Position numbers and translations under genes: made by a program. The notes beneath the pieces were generated by a model that saw only the letters and a program-made list of their open reading frames with translations, ran no database searches and was not told where the DNA came from. From Planococcus sp. PAMC 21323 (GTDB taxonomy: Bacteria; Bacillota; Bacilli; Bacillales_A; Planococcaceae), in the NCBI RefSeq assembly GCF_000785555.1, contig NZ_CP009129.1, positions 2,418,001 to 2,482,000 of the forward strand: a DNA stretch of 64,000 bases, in the 5' to 3' direction. Shown here piece by piece: positions 33,705-42,489 of this stretch. Positions within the stretch are counted from its first letter, which is position 1; each line of letters opens with the position of its first letter.

Positions 33705-34142
33705 TATAATCACCCCTCATATATTTGTCTTAATATTCCGACTACATTAATTATAGCATAAAATCCTATTTTCGAATATAGAAACGTATAAGAATTTCCT
33801 TATATAGTAGTCGTTTCGGAAACCATTTTGTCACATATTTTTAACAATTAAATATCTTTTTAGGATAAAACGCTATAAAACCTACTCCCACTCAATTCTT
33901 AAGGATTAGTAATTTCGAGTTTTTTAAAATCAAAAACCATAAAATAATCAAACTACACATGACCTTCAAAAGAAATAAATCGGTGTTGAATGAGCTTATG
34001 CGCTAGAGTTTGATATCTATCTTTTTCAGGAGAAATTTTTTCTCTATTTAAAGTGATTAGAGCTACGCTTAAATCTTACAAAATAAAAAAGCTTATCAAC
34101 TACTTAAAGAAGGTAGCTTACAAGCTTTAGAAAGCGGTTACA
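33705..34142. other. AT-rich intergenic region
   Basis: 438 bp with no credible gene. The only structure is an imperfect stem-loop at about 34090-34132 (AAAGCTT...AAGCTTT arms, CTAC/GTAG inner pairs) that could end the next leftward gene. Confidence 0.5.
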
Positions 34143-34514
34143 TTATTTCCGTGGACGCATTCGTTGATGACGATGACGCGGAGGTATAATCATAAAATGC
34201 ATTTCGTTCGGTTTGATATGTATAGATACTCTCTCCATTATATAGCGAACCAACTTTTGAAATTCTTCATCAGGCATTTCTCGCTTGAAAAAAACGATTC
34301 GGTTCATTTTAAAATCGACTTGGACCTGCTCTAAACAATCTGGAAATAAACGTGGGTCTTGAATGCTGTAACAATCACCATCTGATGAAATTTGCCAACT
34401 GATCTTTCCAAACACCAACTCAGCTCTCGCATAGACTACTTCCCAAGCCACAACGTCCTTTGGATGCAAAACAGAACGCAAGTCAGGGATTTCTAAAATA
34501 AACGTATTGAACAA
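34143..34514 (-). CDS. Hypothetical protein with basic C-terminus
   Basis: 123 aa, TTG start 8 bp after AGGAGA. No family recognised. Mixed alpha/beta composition with no membrane helix. The last ten residues (HRHQRMRPRK) are strongly basic, suggesting contact with nucleic acid or the membrane (inference). Divergent from the SWIM/SNF2 pair, 198 bp away. The good ribosome-binding site and normal codon use make it a likely real gene. Confidence 0.65.
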   Translation of the reverse strand: MFNTFILEIPDLRSVLHPKDVVAWEVVYARAELVFGKISWQISSDGDCYSIQDPRLFPDCLEQVQVDFKMNRIVFFKREMPDEEFQKLVRYIMERVSIHIKPNEMHFMIIPPRHRHQRMRPRK

Positions 34515-34712
34515 CGATCATTCTCCTATCTTGACTAATATAATTAGGTCTTTATAACTCTAATAGTACCATTTAACTTACACAAAACAATCACCTTCTA
34601 AAAATAAATCTATGGAATATTGTGCTCTTTACGCGCTATCTACTCTTCATCATTTACGGAGCTGTCTGAAAGACGTATAATAGAGGGAAAGTTTTATTTT
34701 GGGGCGATGCAT

Positions 34713-36245
34713 ATGGCTACGGTTCAATCCCTGGCGAAAAGATTCGAAGATACAATACACAATTATATGGCTGCTATCGACAAATCACTTCTACCAACGC
34801 GCGCGTTGGATGAGGAAATGGTTCGAAAAGCAGTCTTTTTAGTGCGGCACGATGGTGTTCAAATTCAATCGTTTAATGAAGAGCGATTATTGCTTGAAGC
34901 GGTCGTTAAAGACGCACATGCAGTTAAGGTCGTACTTAACTTCGATAAACTTACAGCGATTTGTGTTTGTCCACAAGAAGAAATGTGCCGTCATCGGTTA
35001 GCTGTTATTTTCGCGCTTTATCAAAAAATTGGTTCTTTATCTGAATGGGTAGCTACTTGGCGTGAGCCTGAAAGCAAACAGATGGCTTTATTATCAGAAA
35101 AACGTTCTCCTGAGCAATGGACCAAGCTAATTCGCAGCATTTGGCGAGATGCCATTCCAGACTATACGACACGTAATTACTTTTACTATGAACAAATGTA
35201 TGATGGCCGTTTAAAAAACGCCTTGTCTTATGTTCCATTGGAACGTGAGTGGAAAGTACTTTACCGTACATATGCTCATTTTATTTCGTTAACTGAAGTA
35301 TGGTCAACATTTATTTCAGGTACTCAAGAAGTTCATCATTCGTTCTTCAAAACATGGTTTGATGATGAACTTCATGAACTACGTGACTTGCTTGGCCAGC
35401 TTCGTGTACAGCACCGAACATTTGAAGCAGATGCATTTTTTGAGCATTTAAAAGTTTTAGTCCGTGAATTTATTGAAGTGAAAGATTCGTCGTTTTCACA
35501 ACGATTCTCTCTTTACCAACTATTTTGGACCGATTTGTATACGACAAGTAGACTACGTGAAAAGGAACTTGTCACTCTAAAAAATCCTGATGAACGATTA
35601 AAAGCTTTCTTTACTATTCTTTTAAAAAACGATCTAGATATTAAAAAAATCTCACCAAATGAAACTCATGACTGGGTAACTCTTGCAGTTCTTGCCGAAG
35701 AGGAAAACCACTTGCAAGCACTGACAAATATTTTATTGGCGATCAAGCCTCATGTGAGAACTTTCTTATTTGAAGGCCTCTATACTCAATACCGTCATCA
35801 GTACGTTCGGACACTTAGCCGATTGTTTTCACAAATTGAATTAAGTGAATTAGATTGGGAAGATCTGTTTAAGCAATTTGGACATTACGGATTGCCAGCC
35901 TACTCTGCATATTTGATTGAAAAACAAATGTACAAACAATGGGCAGAACTGCATCATCTTCACAATTCTCCTTTGTATTTTGCGGAGGAATGCGGTTTAA
36001 AAGAAGTACAAAGTGCAGCACCTGATTACGTGCTTCCCCTTCTCCACCGTTATGCACTTTCTTATCTTGAAGAACGCAATCGTCCTAGCTATAAGCAAGC
36101 TGTACGAATTTGGAAAAAGATGAAAGCAGCTTGTAAAAAAAGTGGTCAAATGGAGTTTTGGACTGCGTATATTACTGAAATTCGCAAGCAAAACAAACGC
36201 TTACGTGCACTCCAGGAAGAGATCGAGAAAGGAAATCTTATATGA
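34713..36245 (+). CDS. SWIM zinc finger domain protein
   Basis: 510 aa. The SWIM motif CxC-x5-CxH is clear at about residues 87-97 (CVCPQEEMCRH). The rest is helical, low in known motifs. ATG 34713 is chosen because GGGG is 8 bp upstream; ATG 34707 and a TTG at 34620 are in frame but less well placed. Its stop overlaps the SNF2 helicase start (ATGA), so the two are translationally coupled. SWIM proteins paired with SNF2 ATPases are widespread in Firmicutes and are thought to act together on DNA or RNA-protein complexes; role unproven. Confidence 0.88.
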   Translation: MATVQSLAKRFEDTIHNYMAAIDKSLLPTRALDEEMVRKAVFLVRHDGVQIQSFNEERLLLEAVVKDAHAVKVVLNFDKLTAICVCPQEEMCRHRLAVIFALYQKIGSLSEWVATWREPESKQMALLSEKRSPEQWTKLIRSIWRDAIPDYTTRNYFYYEQMYDGRLKNALSYVPLEREWKVLYRTYAHFISLTEVWSTFISGTQEVHHSFFKTWFDDELHELRDLLGQLRVQHRTFEADAFFEHLKVLVREFIEVKDSSFSQRFSLYQLFWTDLYTTSRLREKELVTLKNPDERLKAFFTILLKNDLDIKKISPNETHDWVTLAVLAEEENHLQALTNILLAIKPHVRTFLFEGLYTQYRHQYVRTLSRLFSQIELSELDWEDLFKQFGHYGLPAYSAYLIEKQMYKQWAELHHLHNSPLYFAEECGLKEVQSAAPDYVLPLLHRYALSYLEERNRPSYKQAVRIWKKMKAACKKSGQMEFWTAYITEIRKQNKRLRALQEEIEKGNLI

Positions 36246-38965
36246 ATCAATTCCAAACTGAAGGAAGCCGTCTCTACTATTTAACCATCGATCGTGGAGA
36301 ATCTTTCCGCATTCAAGCAGCTAATGAAGCTGGCAATCGGATTCCGCCGGAAATCTGGAAATCGTATTTGTATTTTCTAGATAAAGATAGCTTTTACGGC
36401 TTAACGGCACAAACGGATGGACTTGACTTAGTATTAACTCCCGCAGATTTTGTGCGGTTGTTTCAAAACGAACCTCATCATTACGTAACGTTTGCTGGTC
36501 AACGAGCAGAAGATGAAGCTTGGCTGAAATTGGCTGAAAAAGTGGCTGACTCTTTAAGTGACCCTAATTTATGGGACCATATATCGGTTGAAGAAAACAG
36601 TATTGTGATTAGTGATCAGTATGGAGATGACGAAATTCGAACATTTCTTGCTGATACGATTCAGCATCAATTGCGTCAAAAAGGCTTAACGGTAGCTCAA
36701 CTTCCTTACATTCAAGGTTTTGTGCAACAAGCTGGTTGGCAAGGTTTGCCGGATGCAGATGATTATGTGGTCGCCGTACAATTAAGCGAACCTGATACAG
36801 ATGAATTTTGGTCTTTTAAAGTCGTTATGCGCTCTAAACGAGGCAGTGTGTACTGGTCTCCTTCTAAACGTCGAGCAAATGAACCTATCCCTAAAGCGTT
36901 ACCTGAAAAATGGCGTTCGTTTGCGCCAGATATTAAAAATCGCCAAGCTTTGCTATTAAGCTTATGTCCTTCTATTGAGAGCTTTGATGAAGATCTTTTT
37001 TATCATACTGAATGGACAGATGCAGAAATTCTTGAGTTCTTACGTAATGACGCAGAAATCTTACAAGCGTTTGGAGTAGAAGTATCGATCCCTTCTTGGT
37101 TAAAAGCTGTTCAAGAATCCAAAATTCGTGTGAAAGCCAACGTCAACTCGACGATTAAAAAAGCATCTGTTGTCGGACTTGATCAAATCATCAATTTTGA
37201 TTGGCAGTTTTCGTTAAACGGACATGATTTGAGTATGCAAGATTTTCAGCGTTTAGTGTCTGAGAACAAGGAATTTATCCGTATAGGTAATGAATGGGTT
37301 CGTGTCGATTCCAATTTGTTAATGCAATTGCGGAAAATGATTGAAGAAGCAGAAGATGCTGATTGGACGATCAAAGATATGTTGTTCCAAAACGTACCGG
37401 AAATCATGCTTGAGGAAACAGCTGAAGAAGATGACCCACTCGTTGAATTTCATTTAAATAGATCGTTAAAAACATTACTCGATAAACTTCTTGATAAGCG
37501 TGACTTACCGGAAACAGCGTTACCAAAAAACTTATTAACAGAGCTACGTCCTTACCAGAAAATCGGCTTTGATTATTTAGTATTTATGCGTCAAGAAGGT
37601 TTTGGGTTATGTTTAGCAGATGATATGGGCTTAGGAAAAACAGTTCAGCTCATTACTTATTTGCTACATGTTCATGCAAAAAAACCAGATCAACCTTCGT
37701 TAATTATTTGTCCAACTTCTGTACTTGGCAACTGGCAAAAAGAAATAGAGCGCTTTGCGCCTGATTTAAAAGTAGTCACGCATTATGGCAGTGTTCGTCC
37801 AAAAGGTGAAGAGTTTAATGCCTTTTTAGCCGCGGAAAAACCTGATGTGGTGTTATCTACTTACGGCATTGCCTCTTCCGATGGAGAAGAAATGCAAAGT
37901 TTGCATTGGTCAAGCATCACACTAGATGAAGCACAGAATATCAAGAATATGTACACAAAACAGTCGCGTACGATTCGGAAATTCCGCGGAGATCACCACA
38001 TCGCCTTAACAGGAACGCCGATTGAAAACCGCTTGTCTGAATTATGGTCAATATTCGACTTTATCAATAAAGGTTACCTTTACCGCATTAAACAATTCCA
38101 AGAAAACTTCATGATTCCCATTGAACGGGATAATTCTGAAGAACATAAAGAAAAGTTGCGTCAGCGAATTCAGCCATTCTTGCTTCGCCGGACGAAGAAA
38201 GATCCGGACTTGCAGTTAAACTTGCCTGAGAAACAAGAACAGCTGGAATATTGTCCACTGACTCCTGAGCAAGCCGCTCTGTACGAAGGACTTGTTCAAG
38301 ACACGGTGCAGAAAATGGAGACGCTCACAGGTTTTGAGAAAAAAGGATTAGTGTTGAAAATGCTCAGCAAATTAAAGCAGCTATGTAATCATCCATCTCT
38401 TTATTTAAAAGAGCCGTATACGAATGCTGCTGAAATTCTTCCTCGTTCTCAAAAACTAGAGCGCATTGTGACCTTGGCCGGGGAAATTGCGGAACGCGGG
38501 GAACAATGTTTGATTTTCACACAATATATTGGAATGGGTCATTTATTACAGCAAGCGATTAACGAGTTGTATGGTCACGAAGTACCTTTCTTAACCGGTA
38601 GCATGCCCAAACAACAACGTGATACGTTAGTAGCTCAGTTCCAAGCTGGGAAGTTTCCAATCTTCATCTTGTCTTTGAAAGCAGGCGGTACCGGTCTGAA
38701 CTTAACGGCCGCAACGCATGTGTTACATGCTGACAGATGGTGGAATCCAGCCGTGGAAAATCAAGCGACCGACCGAGCTTATCGGATTGGTCAAACTCAA
38801 TTTGTTCATGTCCATAAGTTTGTGACTATCGGAACAATTGAAGAAAAAATTGATTCTCTATTGGTTCAAAAGCAATCGATGTCTGAAGAATTTATTCAAT
38901 CTAGTCAATGGATGACTGATCTTTCGGATAATGACTTGAAAGAACTCTTTACTTATTCTCTATAA
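36242..38965 (+). CDS. SNF2 family DEAD/DEAH-like helicase
   Basis: 907 aa. N-terminal bacterial SNF2-associated region (~1-420), then SNF2_N (~440-700) with Walker A DDMGLGKT, LDEAQNIKN (DEAH-type motif II) and ALTGTPIENRL (motif III). The C-terminal helicase domain (~720-880) has LSLKAGGTGLNLTAA and DRWWNPAVENQATDRAYRIG. An ATP-dependent DNA translocase of the RapA/YwqA type. Coupled to the SWIM protein by a 4-bp overlap. Likely role in transcription recycling or recombination (family inference). Confidence 0.95.
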   Translation: MNQFQTEGSRLYYLTIDRGESFRIQAANEAGNRIPPEIWKSYLYFLDKDSFYGLTAQTDGLDLVLTPADFVRLFQNEPHHYVTFAGQRAEDEAWLKLAEKVADSLSDPNLWDHISVEENSIVISDQYGDDEIRTFLADTIQHQLRQKGLTVAQLPYIQGFVQQAGWQGLPDADDYVVAVQLSEPDTDEFWSFKVVMRSKRGSVYWSPSKRRANEPIPKALPEKWRSFAPDIKNRQALLLSLCPSIESFDEDLFYHTEWTDAEILEFLRNDAEILQAFGVEVSIPSWLKAVQESKIRVKANVNSTIKKASVVGLDQIINFDWQFSLNGHDLSMQDFQRLVSENKEFIRIGNEWVRVDSNLLMQLRKMIEEAEDADWTIKDMLFQNVPEIMLEETAEEDDPLVEFHLNRSLKTLLDKLLDKRDLPETALPKNLLTELRPYQKIGFDYLVFMRQEGFGLCLADDMGLGKTVQLITYLLHVHAKKPDQPSLIICPTSVLGNWQKEIERFAPDLKVVTHYGSVRPKGEEFNAFLAAEKPDVVLSTYGIASSDGEEMQSLHWSSITLDEAQNIKNMYTKQSRTIRKFRGDHHIALTGTPIENRLSELWSIFDFINKGYLYRIKQFQENFMIPIERDNSEEHKEKLRQRIQPFLLRRTKKDPDLQLNLPEKQEQLEYCPLTPEQAALYEGLVQDTVQKMETLTGFEKKGLVLKMLSKLKQLCNHPSLYLKEPYTNAAEILPRSQKLERIVTLAGEIAERGEQCLIFTQYIGMGHLLQQAINELYGHEVPFLTGSMPKQQRDTLVAQFQAGKFPIFILSLKAGGTGLNLTAATHVLHADRWWNPAVENQATDRAYRIGQTQFVHVHKFVTIGTIEEKIDSLLVQKQSMSEEFIQSSQWMTDLSDNDLKELFTYSL

Positions 38966-38976
38966 CTAGCGTTAAA

Positions 38977-39008
38977 TAATCCGGCCAGGTCCCCACCTGG
39001 CCGGATTT
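38977..39008. terminator. Terminator between the SNF2 gene and the ssbB unit
   Basis: ATCCGGCCAGGT-cccc-ACCTGGCCGGAT, perfect 12-bp GC-rich stem between convergent genes. T-rich on the right. Confidence 0.9.
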
Positions 39009-39028
39009 CCCCTTTTAGACATGAAAAC

Positions 39029-39172
39029 TTACCCTTTTTGAACAGAGCAGAAAATCGCTTTTAACTCACTTAGTTCCCTCTCCGCTTCTGCCAATCGTTG
39101 ATGCAGCAAAGCGGTTAGTTTAATTAATTGCTCCATATGCACTTCTAATTGCAGCTGCACATCTTTTGGCAT
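39029..39172 (-). CDS. 47-aa coiled-coil protein downstream of ssbB
   Basis: Begins MPKDVQLQLEVHMEQL and ends FCSVQKG. A textbook GAAAGGAGG site lies 8 bp before ATG 39172, and the start is only 17 bp after the ssbB stop. The sequence is one amphipathic helix with heptad-spaced Leu (QLQLEVHMEQLIKL, ..LAEAERELSEL), so a coiled coil is likely. Too short for usual gene callers. No family recognised. Operon partner of single-stranded DNA-binding protein, so a role in DNA uptake or repair is possible (inference). Confidence 0.75.
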   Translation of the reverse strand: MPKDVQLQLEVHMEQLIKLTALLHQRLAEAERELSELKAIFCSVQKG

Positions 39173-39189
39173 CGCTAAGTGCCTCCTTT

Positions 39190-39600
39190 CTATGCGTTTA
39201 CTTGTTCAGTTTCTGGCGGTTGGAAATCGAAGTCTCTATCGTTTTGTGGTGTTTCCTGCTGAGATGTGGTTTCTTCTTGTGTTTTTCTTTTATCGAGGAA
39301 TCGGATTTGGTCGCCCAATACTTCTGTGACATAAATTCGTGTGCCGTCTTCTTTATCATAGGAGCGCGATTGCAGACGACCTGTAACTGCTACTAGTGAT
39401 CCTTTCACACAGTATTTGGAGATGTTGTGAGCTGGCCTTCCCCAGGTGGAACAAAGCACGAAATCTGTTTCTGTTTCTCCTTTCTGATTTTTATAGTTTC
39501 TTGAAACTGCTACGACGAAGGAAGTATGTATTCGTCCTTCGGTCATGACTCGCATTGTTGGATCTTTCGTCAAACGACCTACAATTCCAACTTGATTCAT
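39190..39600 (-). CDS. ssbB: Single-stranded DNA-binding protein (SsbB/YwpH type)
   Basis: 136 aa with a single OB fold (~1-105): 'NQVGIVGRLTKDPTMR', 'TDFVLCSTWGRPA', 'GSLVAVTGRLQSRSYD'. The tail is short and acidic but lacks the terminal DDDxPF motif that recruits partners, as in B. subtilis SsbB, the competence-specific paralogue. Synteny (ywpF, fabZ, mbl next door) also points to ssbB, not to ssbA between rpsF and rpsR. A promoter with a ComK-type box lies just upstream. Heads a two-gene unit. Confidence 0.88.
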   Translation of the reverse strand: MNQVGIVGRLTKDPTMRVMTEGRIHTSFVVAVSRNYKNQKGETETDFVLCSTWGRPAHNISKYCVKGSLVAVTGRLQSRSYDKEDGTRIYVTEVLGDQIRFLDKRKTQEETTSQQETPQNDRDFDFQPPETEQVNA

Positions 39601-39625
39601 TTTTTCACCCCCTTTCCTTATTTAG

Positions 39626-39674
39626 AGCATACTAAGAAGATTGAATTTTTTGCAAAACCGAAAAAATTATTTTT
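39626..39674 (-). promoter_or_regulatory. ssbB promoter with ComK-type K-box
   Basis: Minus strand: TTGCAA (39650-39655), 18-bp spacer, TATGCT (39626-39631), 25 bp before the start codon. Immediately upstream lies AAAA-ATTAT-TTTT (39662-39674), a perfect ComK AT-box. A second near-match (AAAA-GATTT-TTTG) lies at 39716-39728. Confidence 0.5.
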
Positions 39675-39887
39675 CGTCTATATTCTACTTCTATATTTCA
39701 TTTTTGATATATTTTAAAAGATTTTTTGAATTATATTCTCTTGATTTTATTCAATTCCACTATAATGTAAGCTAAAAACAAATTTCACTTTTGGTACGCT
39801 CTTGTATTTTCAGTAGCTGTTTGCATTCGTCTCTAAAATCTTCTATATGCTATACTGAAACAAAGCTAGTATTGGAGGCATCGCCGC

Positions 39888-40319
39888 ATGAAAACATTTA
39901 AAATGCTGTCATTAGGTATTGAAAAAGAAGATCAAGTGACTGATTATCCGGTACACGATGGCATCATCATTAACCAAGAAAATAAAGAGCGTTCGTGGAT
40001 TTTAGAGATGCTCGTTGATTTACCGCATCAAGAAATCTTTGATCGCTTAAAAGAAAGCAACGAGTTAATAGCTGTGCAAGTGGTCATTTCCTATCCAAAA
40101 AACGAACCTGCCCCTTTTGAAGTCTTCGTTAAAGATGTAAAAATCATGGGAGACCATGTTTCGGTATTGATGAAAGGCACGTTAAAACGCGCCCGTCGTA
40201 AATATGCAGAAACACTTCTTTCTGAACTATTAGAAGATGGACTTGAAGGACAAGAGTTGCTTGAACGTTTTGAAACAGATATGCGGACTCGTCCAGGACT
40301 TCGTAAAGACGAAGCGTAA
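39888..40319 (+). CDS. ywpF: YwpF-like protein
   Basis: 143 aa. The start MKTFKMLSLGIEKED and overall length match the YwpF family, found next to ssbB/fabZ in Bacilli. No known domain or active site; a role is not established. Good GGAGG site 10 bp before the ATG. Shares a bidirectional terminator with fabZ. Confidence 0.85.
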   Translation: MKTFKMLSLGIEKEDQVTDYPVHDGIIINQENKERSWILEMLVDLPHQEIFDRLKESNELIAVQVVISYPKNEPAPFEVFVKDVKIMGDHVSVLMKGTLKRARRKYAETLLSELLEDGLEGQELLERFETDMRTRPGLRKDEA

Positions 40320-40336
40320 AAAATTTAAAATTCCAC

Positions 40337-40386
40337 AAAAAAAGCTGTTGCCGAAAGTCTCTAAGACTCTCGGCAACAGCTTTTTC
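40337..40386. terminator. Bidirectional terminator between ywpF and fabZ
   Basis: AAAAAGCTGTTGCCG / CGGCAACAGCTTTTT with inner AGTCT/AGACT pairing; A and T runs on the two sides. Confidence 0.92.
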
Positions 40387-40389
40387 ATA

Positions 40390-40827
40390 TTATTTGGATG
40401 CTACTGGACCTAACGCAAAAAGAATATCGCATTCACAAGCGAGCTCACCGTCTACTGTCGCAATTGCATGACCTTTGCCCATTGATCCACGAAGTTTTGT
40501 TAAAACAACTTCTAAACGTAATTGATCGCCCGGTACAACTTGTCGCTTAAAGCGGCAATTATCGATTCCTGTAAAAAATGCTAATCGTCCTTTATTCGCT
40601 TCTAATTGCAAAACAGCTGCAGCGCCAACTTGTGCCAATGCCTCAACGATCAAAACACCTGGCATTACTGGATAACCTGGAAAATGCCCATTGAAGAAAT
40701 CTTCGTTTGCAGATACATTTTTTAAGCCAACAGCTTTTTTGCCAGCTTCAATTTCTAAAATACGATCTACCATCAAAAACGGGTAGCGATGTGGTAAAAT
40801 TGCTTGAATTTGTTCAGTTGTCAACAA
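40390..40827 (-). CDS. fabZ: 3-hydroxyacyl-[ACP] dehydratase FabZ
   Basis: 145 aa hotdog-fold enzyme of fatty acid synthesis. '[13 protein letters not shown]' and '[19 protein letters not shown]' carry the catalytic His and Glu. TTG start with AAAGGAG 9 bp upstream. Last gene of a leftward group mbl - EpuA-like - fabZ, as in Bacillus, although mscL, flhO and flhP are missing here. Confidence 0.95.
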   Translation of the reverse strand: MLTTEQIQAILPHRYPFLMVDRILEIEAGKKAVGLKNVSANEDFFNGHFPGYPVMPGVLIVEALAQVGAAAVLQLEANKGRLAFFTGIDNCRFKRQVVPGDQLRLEVVLTKLRGSMGKGHAIATVDGELACECDILFALGPVASK

Positions 40828-40891
40828 TCAATCCATCTCCTTTATCCTATATTAACGGACAACGCACATTTCAAACTGCTATATGTAATGC

Positions 40892-41155
40892 TTATTTACC
40901 GCCCATTATATCTAATATGTGTTGCCAAGTTTTCCATTTTAATGCATCGGCCGGACTTCCGTCTCCAATCACGCCAAAGCCTATCATCGCGCCTAGAACC
41001 GCCGCTAACGCGATTAAAGCGACGACTATGATTATACGTAGCCATATTGGAAATAGACGTATTTGAACCCACCATGTCCGTTTCGGACTATCTGATTTTA
41101 CCACGTCTCTTTTAGCTTTTTTTCGAAGAGAAAAGTTTTTCTTTTGTTCAGTCAT
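40892..41155 (-). CDS. EpuA-family small membrane protein ('RNA polymerase subunit beta' of databases)
   Basis: 87 aa: basic N-terminus (~1-30), 'RLFPIWLRIIIVV' entry into one membrane helix, GVIGDGSPADALKW, and a C-terminal WQHILDI segment. This pattern belongs to the EpuA family (PF11772), widely but misleadingly annotated as an RNA polymerase beta subunit. Function unknown. Lies between mbl and fabZ, the usual place in Bacilli. Confidence 0.85.
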   Translation of the reverse strand: MTEQKKNFSLRKKAKRDVVKSDSPKRTWWVQIRLFPIWLRIIIVVALIALAAVLGAMIGFGVIGDGSPADALKWKTWQHILDIMGGK

Positions 41156-41251
41156 TCACTTTCTCAACCTTTCCATCTACTGAATTCTCGAATTTCATAT
41201 GAAATTCGAATTTTAAACTCTAATAATTATAACCAGAAAGTACGATTATTG

Positions 41252-42268
41252 CTATCTGCTGTTTGACCTTGTTTTTTTGGCGCGAAATATATTTTCTTTC
41301 GCTTCAAGCATTAAACCTGTGCCAAGTACAACACATTCCATCGGGTTATCAGCGATGGAAATTGGAATCAGTAATTTTTCAGATAACAATTGATCTAAAC
41401 CGTTTAGCATTGCTCCACCACCTGTTAAAACCGCACCACTTTCAATAATATCTGAAGCGAGTTCTGGTGGTGTTTTTTCCAGAACTGCACGTGTTGCTTC
41501 TACAATGGCTTCTACTGATTCTCTTAATGCATGTTCAATTTCAAATGAACTAATGACTAAGGTTTTAGGATAAGCAGTCAAAATATCACGGCCCCGGATT
41601 TCCATCTGTTTTTCTTCAAGATGCTTACCCGCAGTACCCAGTTCTATTTTGATTTTTTCAGCGGTTTTTTCACCAATCAGTAATTTATGATGATCCTTTA
41701 CATACTTCAAAATTTGTTGATCAAATCGATCACCCGCTATTTTAATTGTTTCACTCGCAACTATGTCCCCCATCGATAAAATGGCTACATCGGTAGTGCC
41801 ACCTCCTATGTCGATGACCATACTCGCATTTGGTTGATAAATATCAAGTCCAGCGCCGATAGCAGCTACTTTGGGCTCGACTTCTACGTAAACCTTTTTA
41901 GCACCCGCTTTTTCTGCTACTTCACGGATTGCATTTTGTTCAATACTCGTAATATTTGTTGGACAACAGATTAATATACGGGGTTTAGACATAAAGCCTT
42001 TTAATTTTAGAATCTGCACAAAATGTTTAAGCATTGCTTCAGTAACATCAAAGTCGTGAATGACACCATCTTTTAGTGGACGAATTGCTTTAATATGCTT
42101 TGGTGTTCTGCCTATCATGTTACTCGCTTCTTTACCCACTGCTAAAATTTCTTCTGTTTTTTTGTCTTTGGCTACTACTGATGGTTCATTTAAAATGATT
42201 CCTTTACCTTTTACATATATTAATACGTTCGCCGTACCAAGATCGATTCCAATGTCTTTAGAAAACAT
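41252..42268 (-). CDS. mbl: Rod shape-determining protein Mbl (MreB-like actin)
   Basis: 338 aa. Bacterial actin: DIGIDLGTANVLIYVKGKGI (phosphate 1), MVIDIGGGTTDVAI (phosphate 2), SGAVLTGGGAMLNGL (adenosine). Position before the EpuA-like gene and fabZ is that of Mbl, not MreB, which lies with mreCD. Organises lateral wall synthesis. ATG 42268 is preferred; GTG 42277 overlaps the AAAAGGGG site. Confidence 0.93.
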   Translation of the reverse strand: MFSKDIGIDLGTANVLIYVKGKGIILNEPSVVAKDKKTEEILAVGKEASNMIGRTPKHIKAIRPLKDGVIHDFDVTEAMLKHFVQILKLKGFMSKPRILICCPTNITSIEQNAIREVAEKAGAKKVYVEVEPKVAAIGAGLDIYQPNASMVIDIGGGTTDVAILSMGDIVASETIKIAGDRFDQQILKYVKDHHKLLIGEKTAEKIKIELGTAGKHLEEKQMEIRGRDILTAYPKTLVISSFEIEHALRESVEAIVEATRAVLEKTPPELASDIIESGAVLTGGGAMLNGLDQLLSEKLLIPISIADNPMECVVLGTGLMLEAKENIFRAKKTRSNSR

Positions 42269-42436
42269 TAAGCCCACGCCCCTTTTAAGCCATTTGTTAT
42301 GCTTTATCAGTTAAGTAAGTCGCTATTTTCTACGTTACCTATGCGAATCAAGATTTCTTTCAAAACCTTCTCTTAACTGAATATTTTATCATAGTAAGGA
42401 TTGTATATACAAAAATCTTCAAACTGTCTTATTTCA

Positions 42437-42479
42437 TAAAAAAAGCTTGCGGAACTGGTAATCAGCGCCGCAAGCCGGT
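42437..42479 (-). terminator. Terminator of murA
   Basis: GCTTGCGG...CCGCAAGC stem with a 7-base A-run outside (T-run on the coding strand). Confidence 0.85.
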
Positions 42480-42489
42480 TATGAATATA

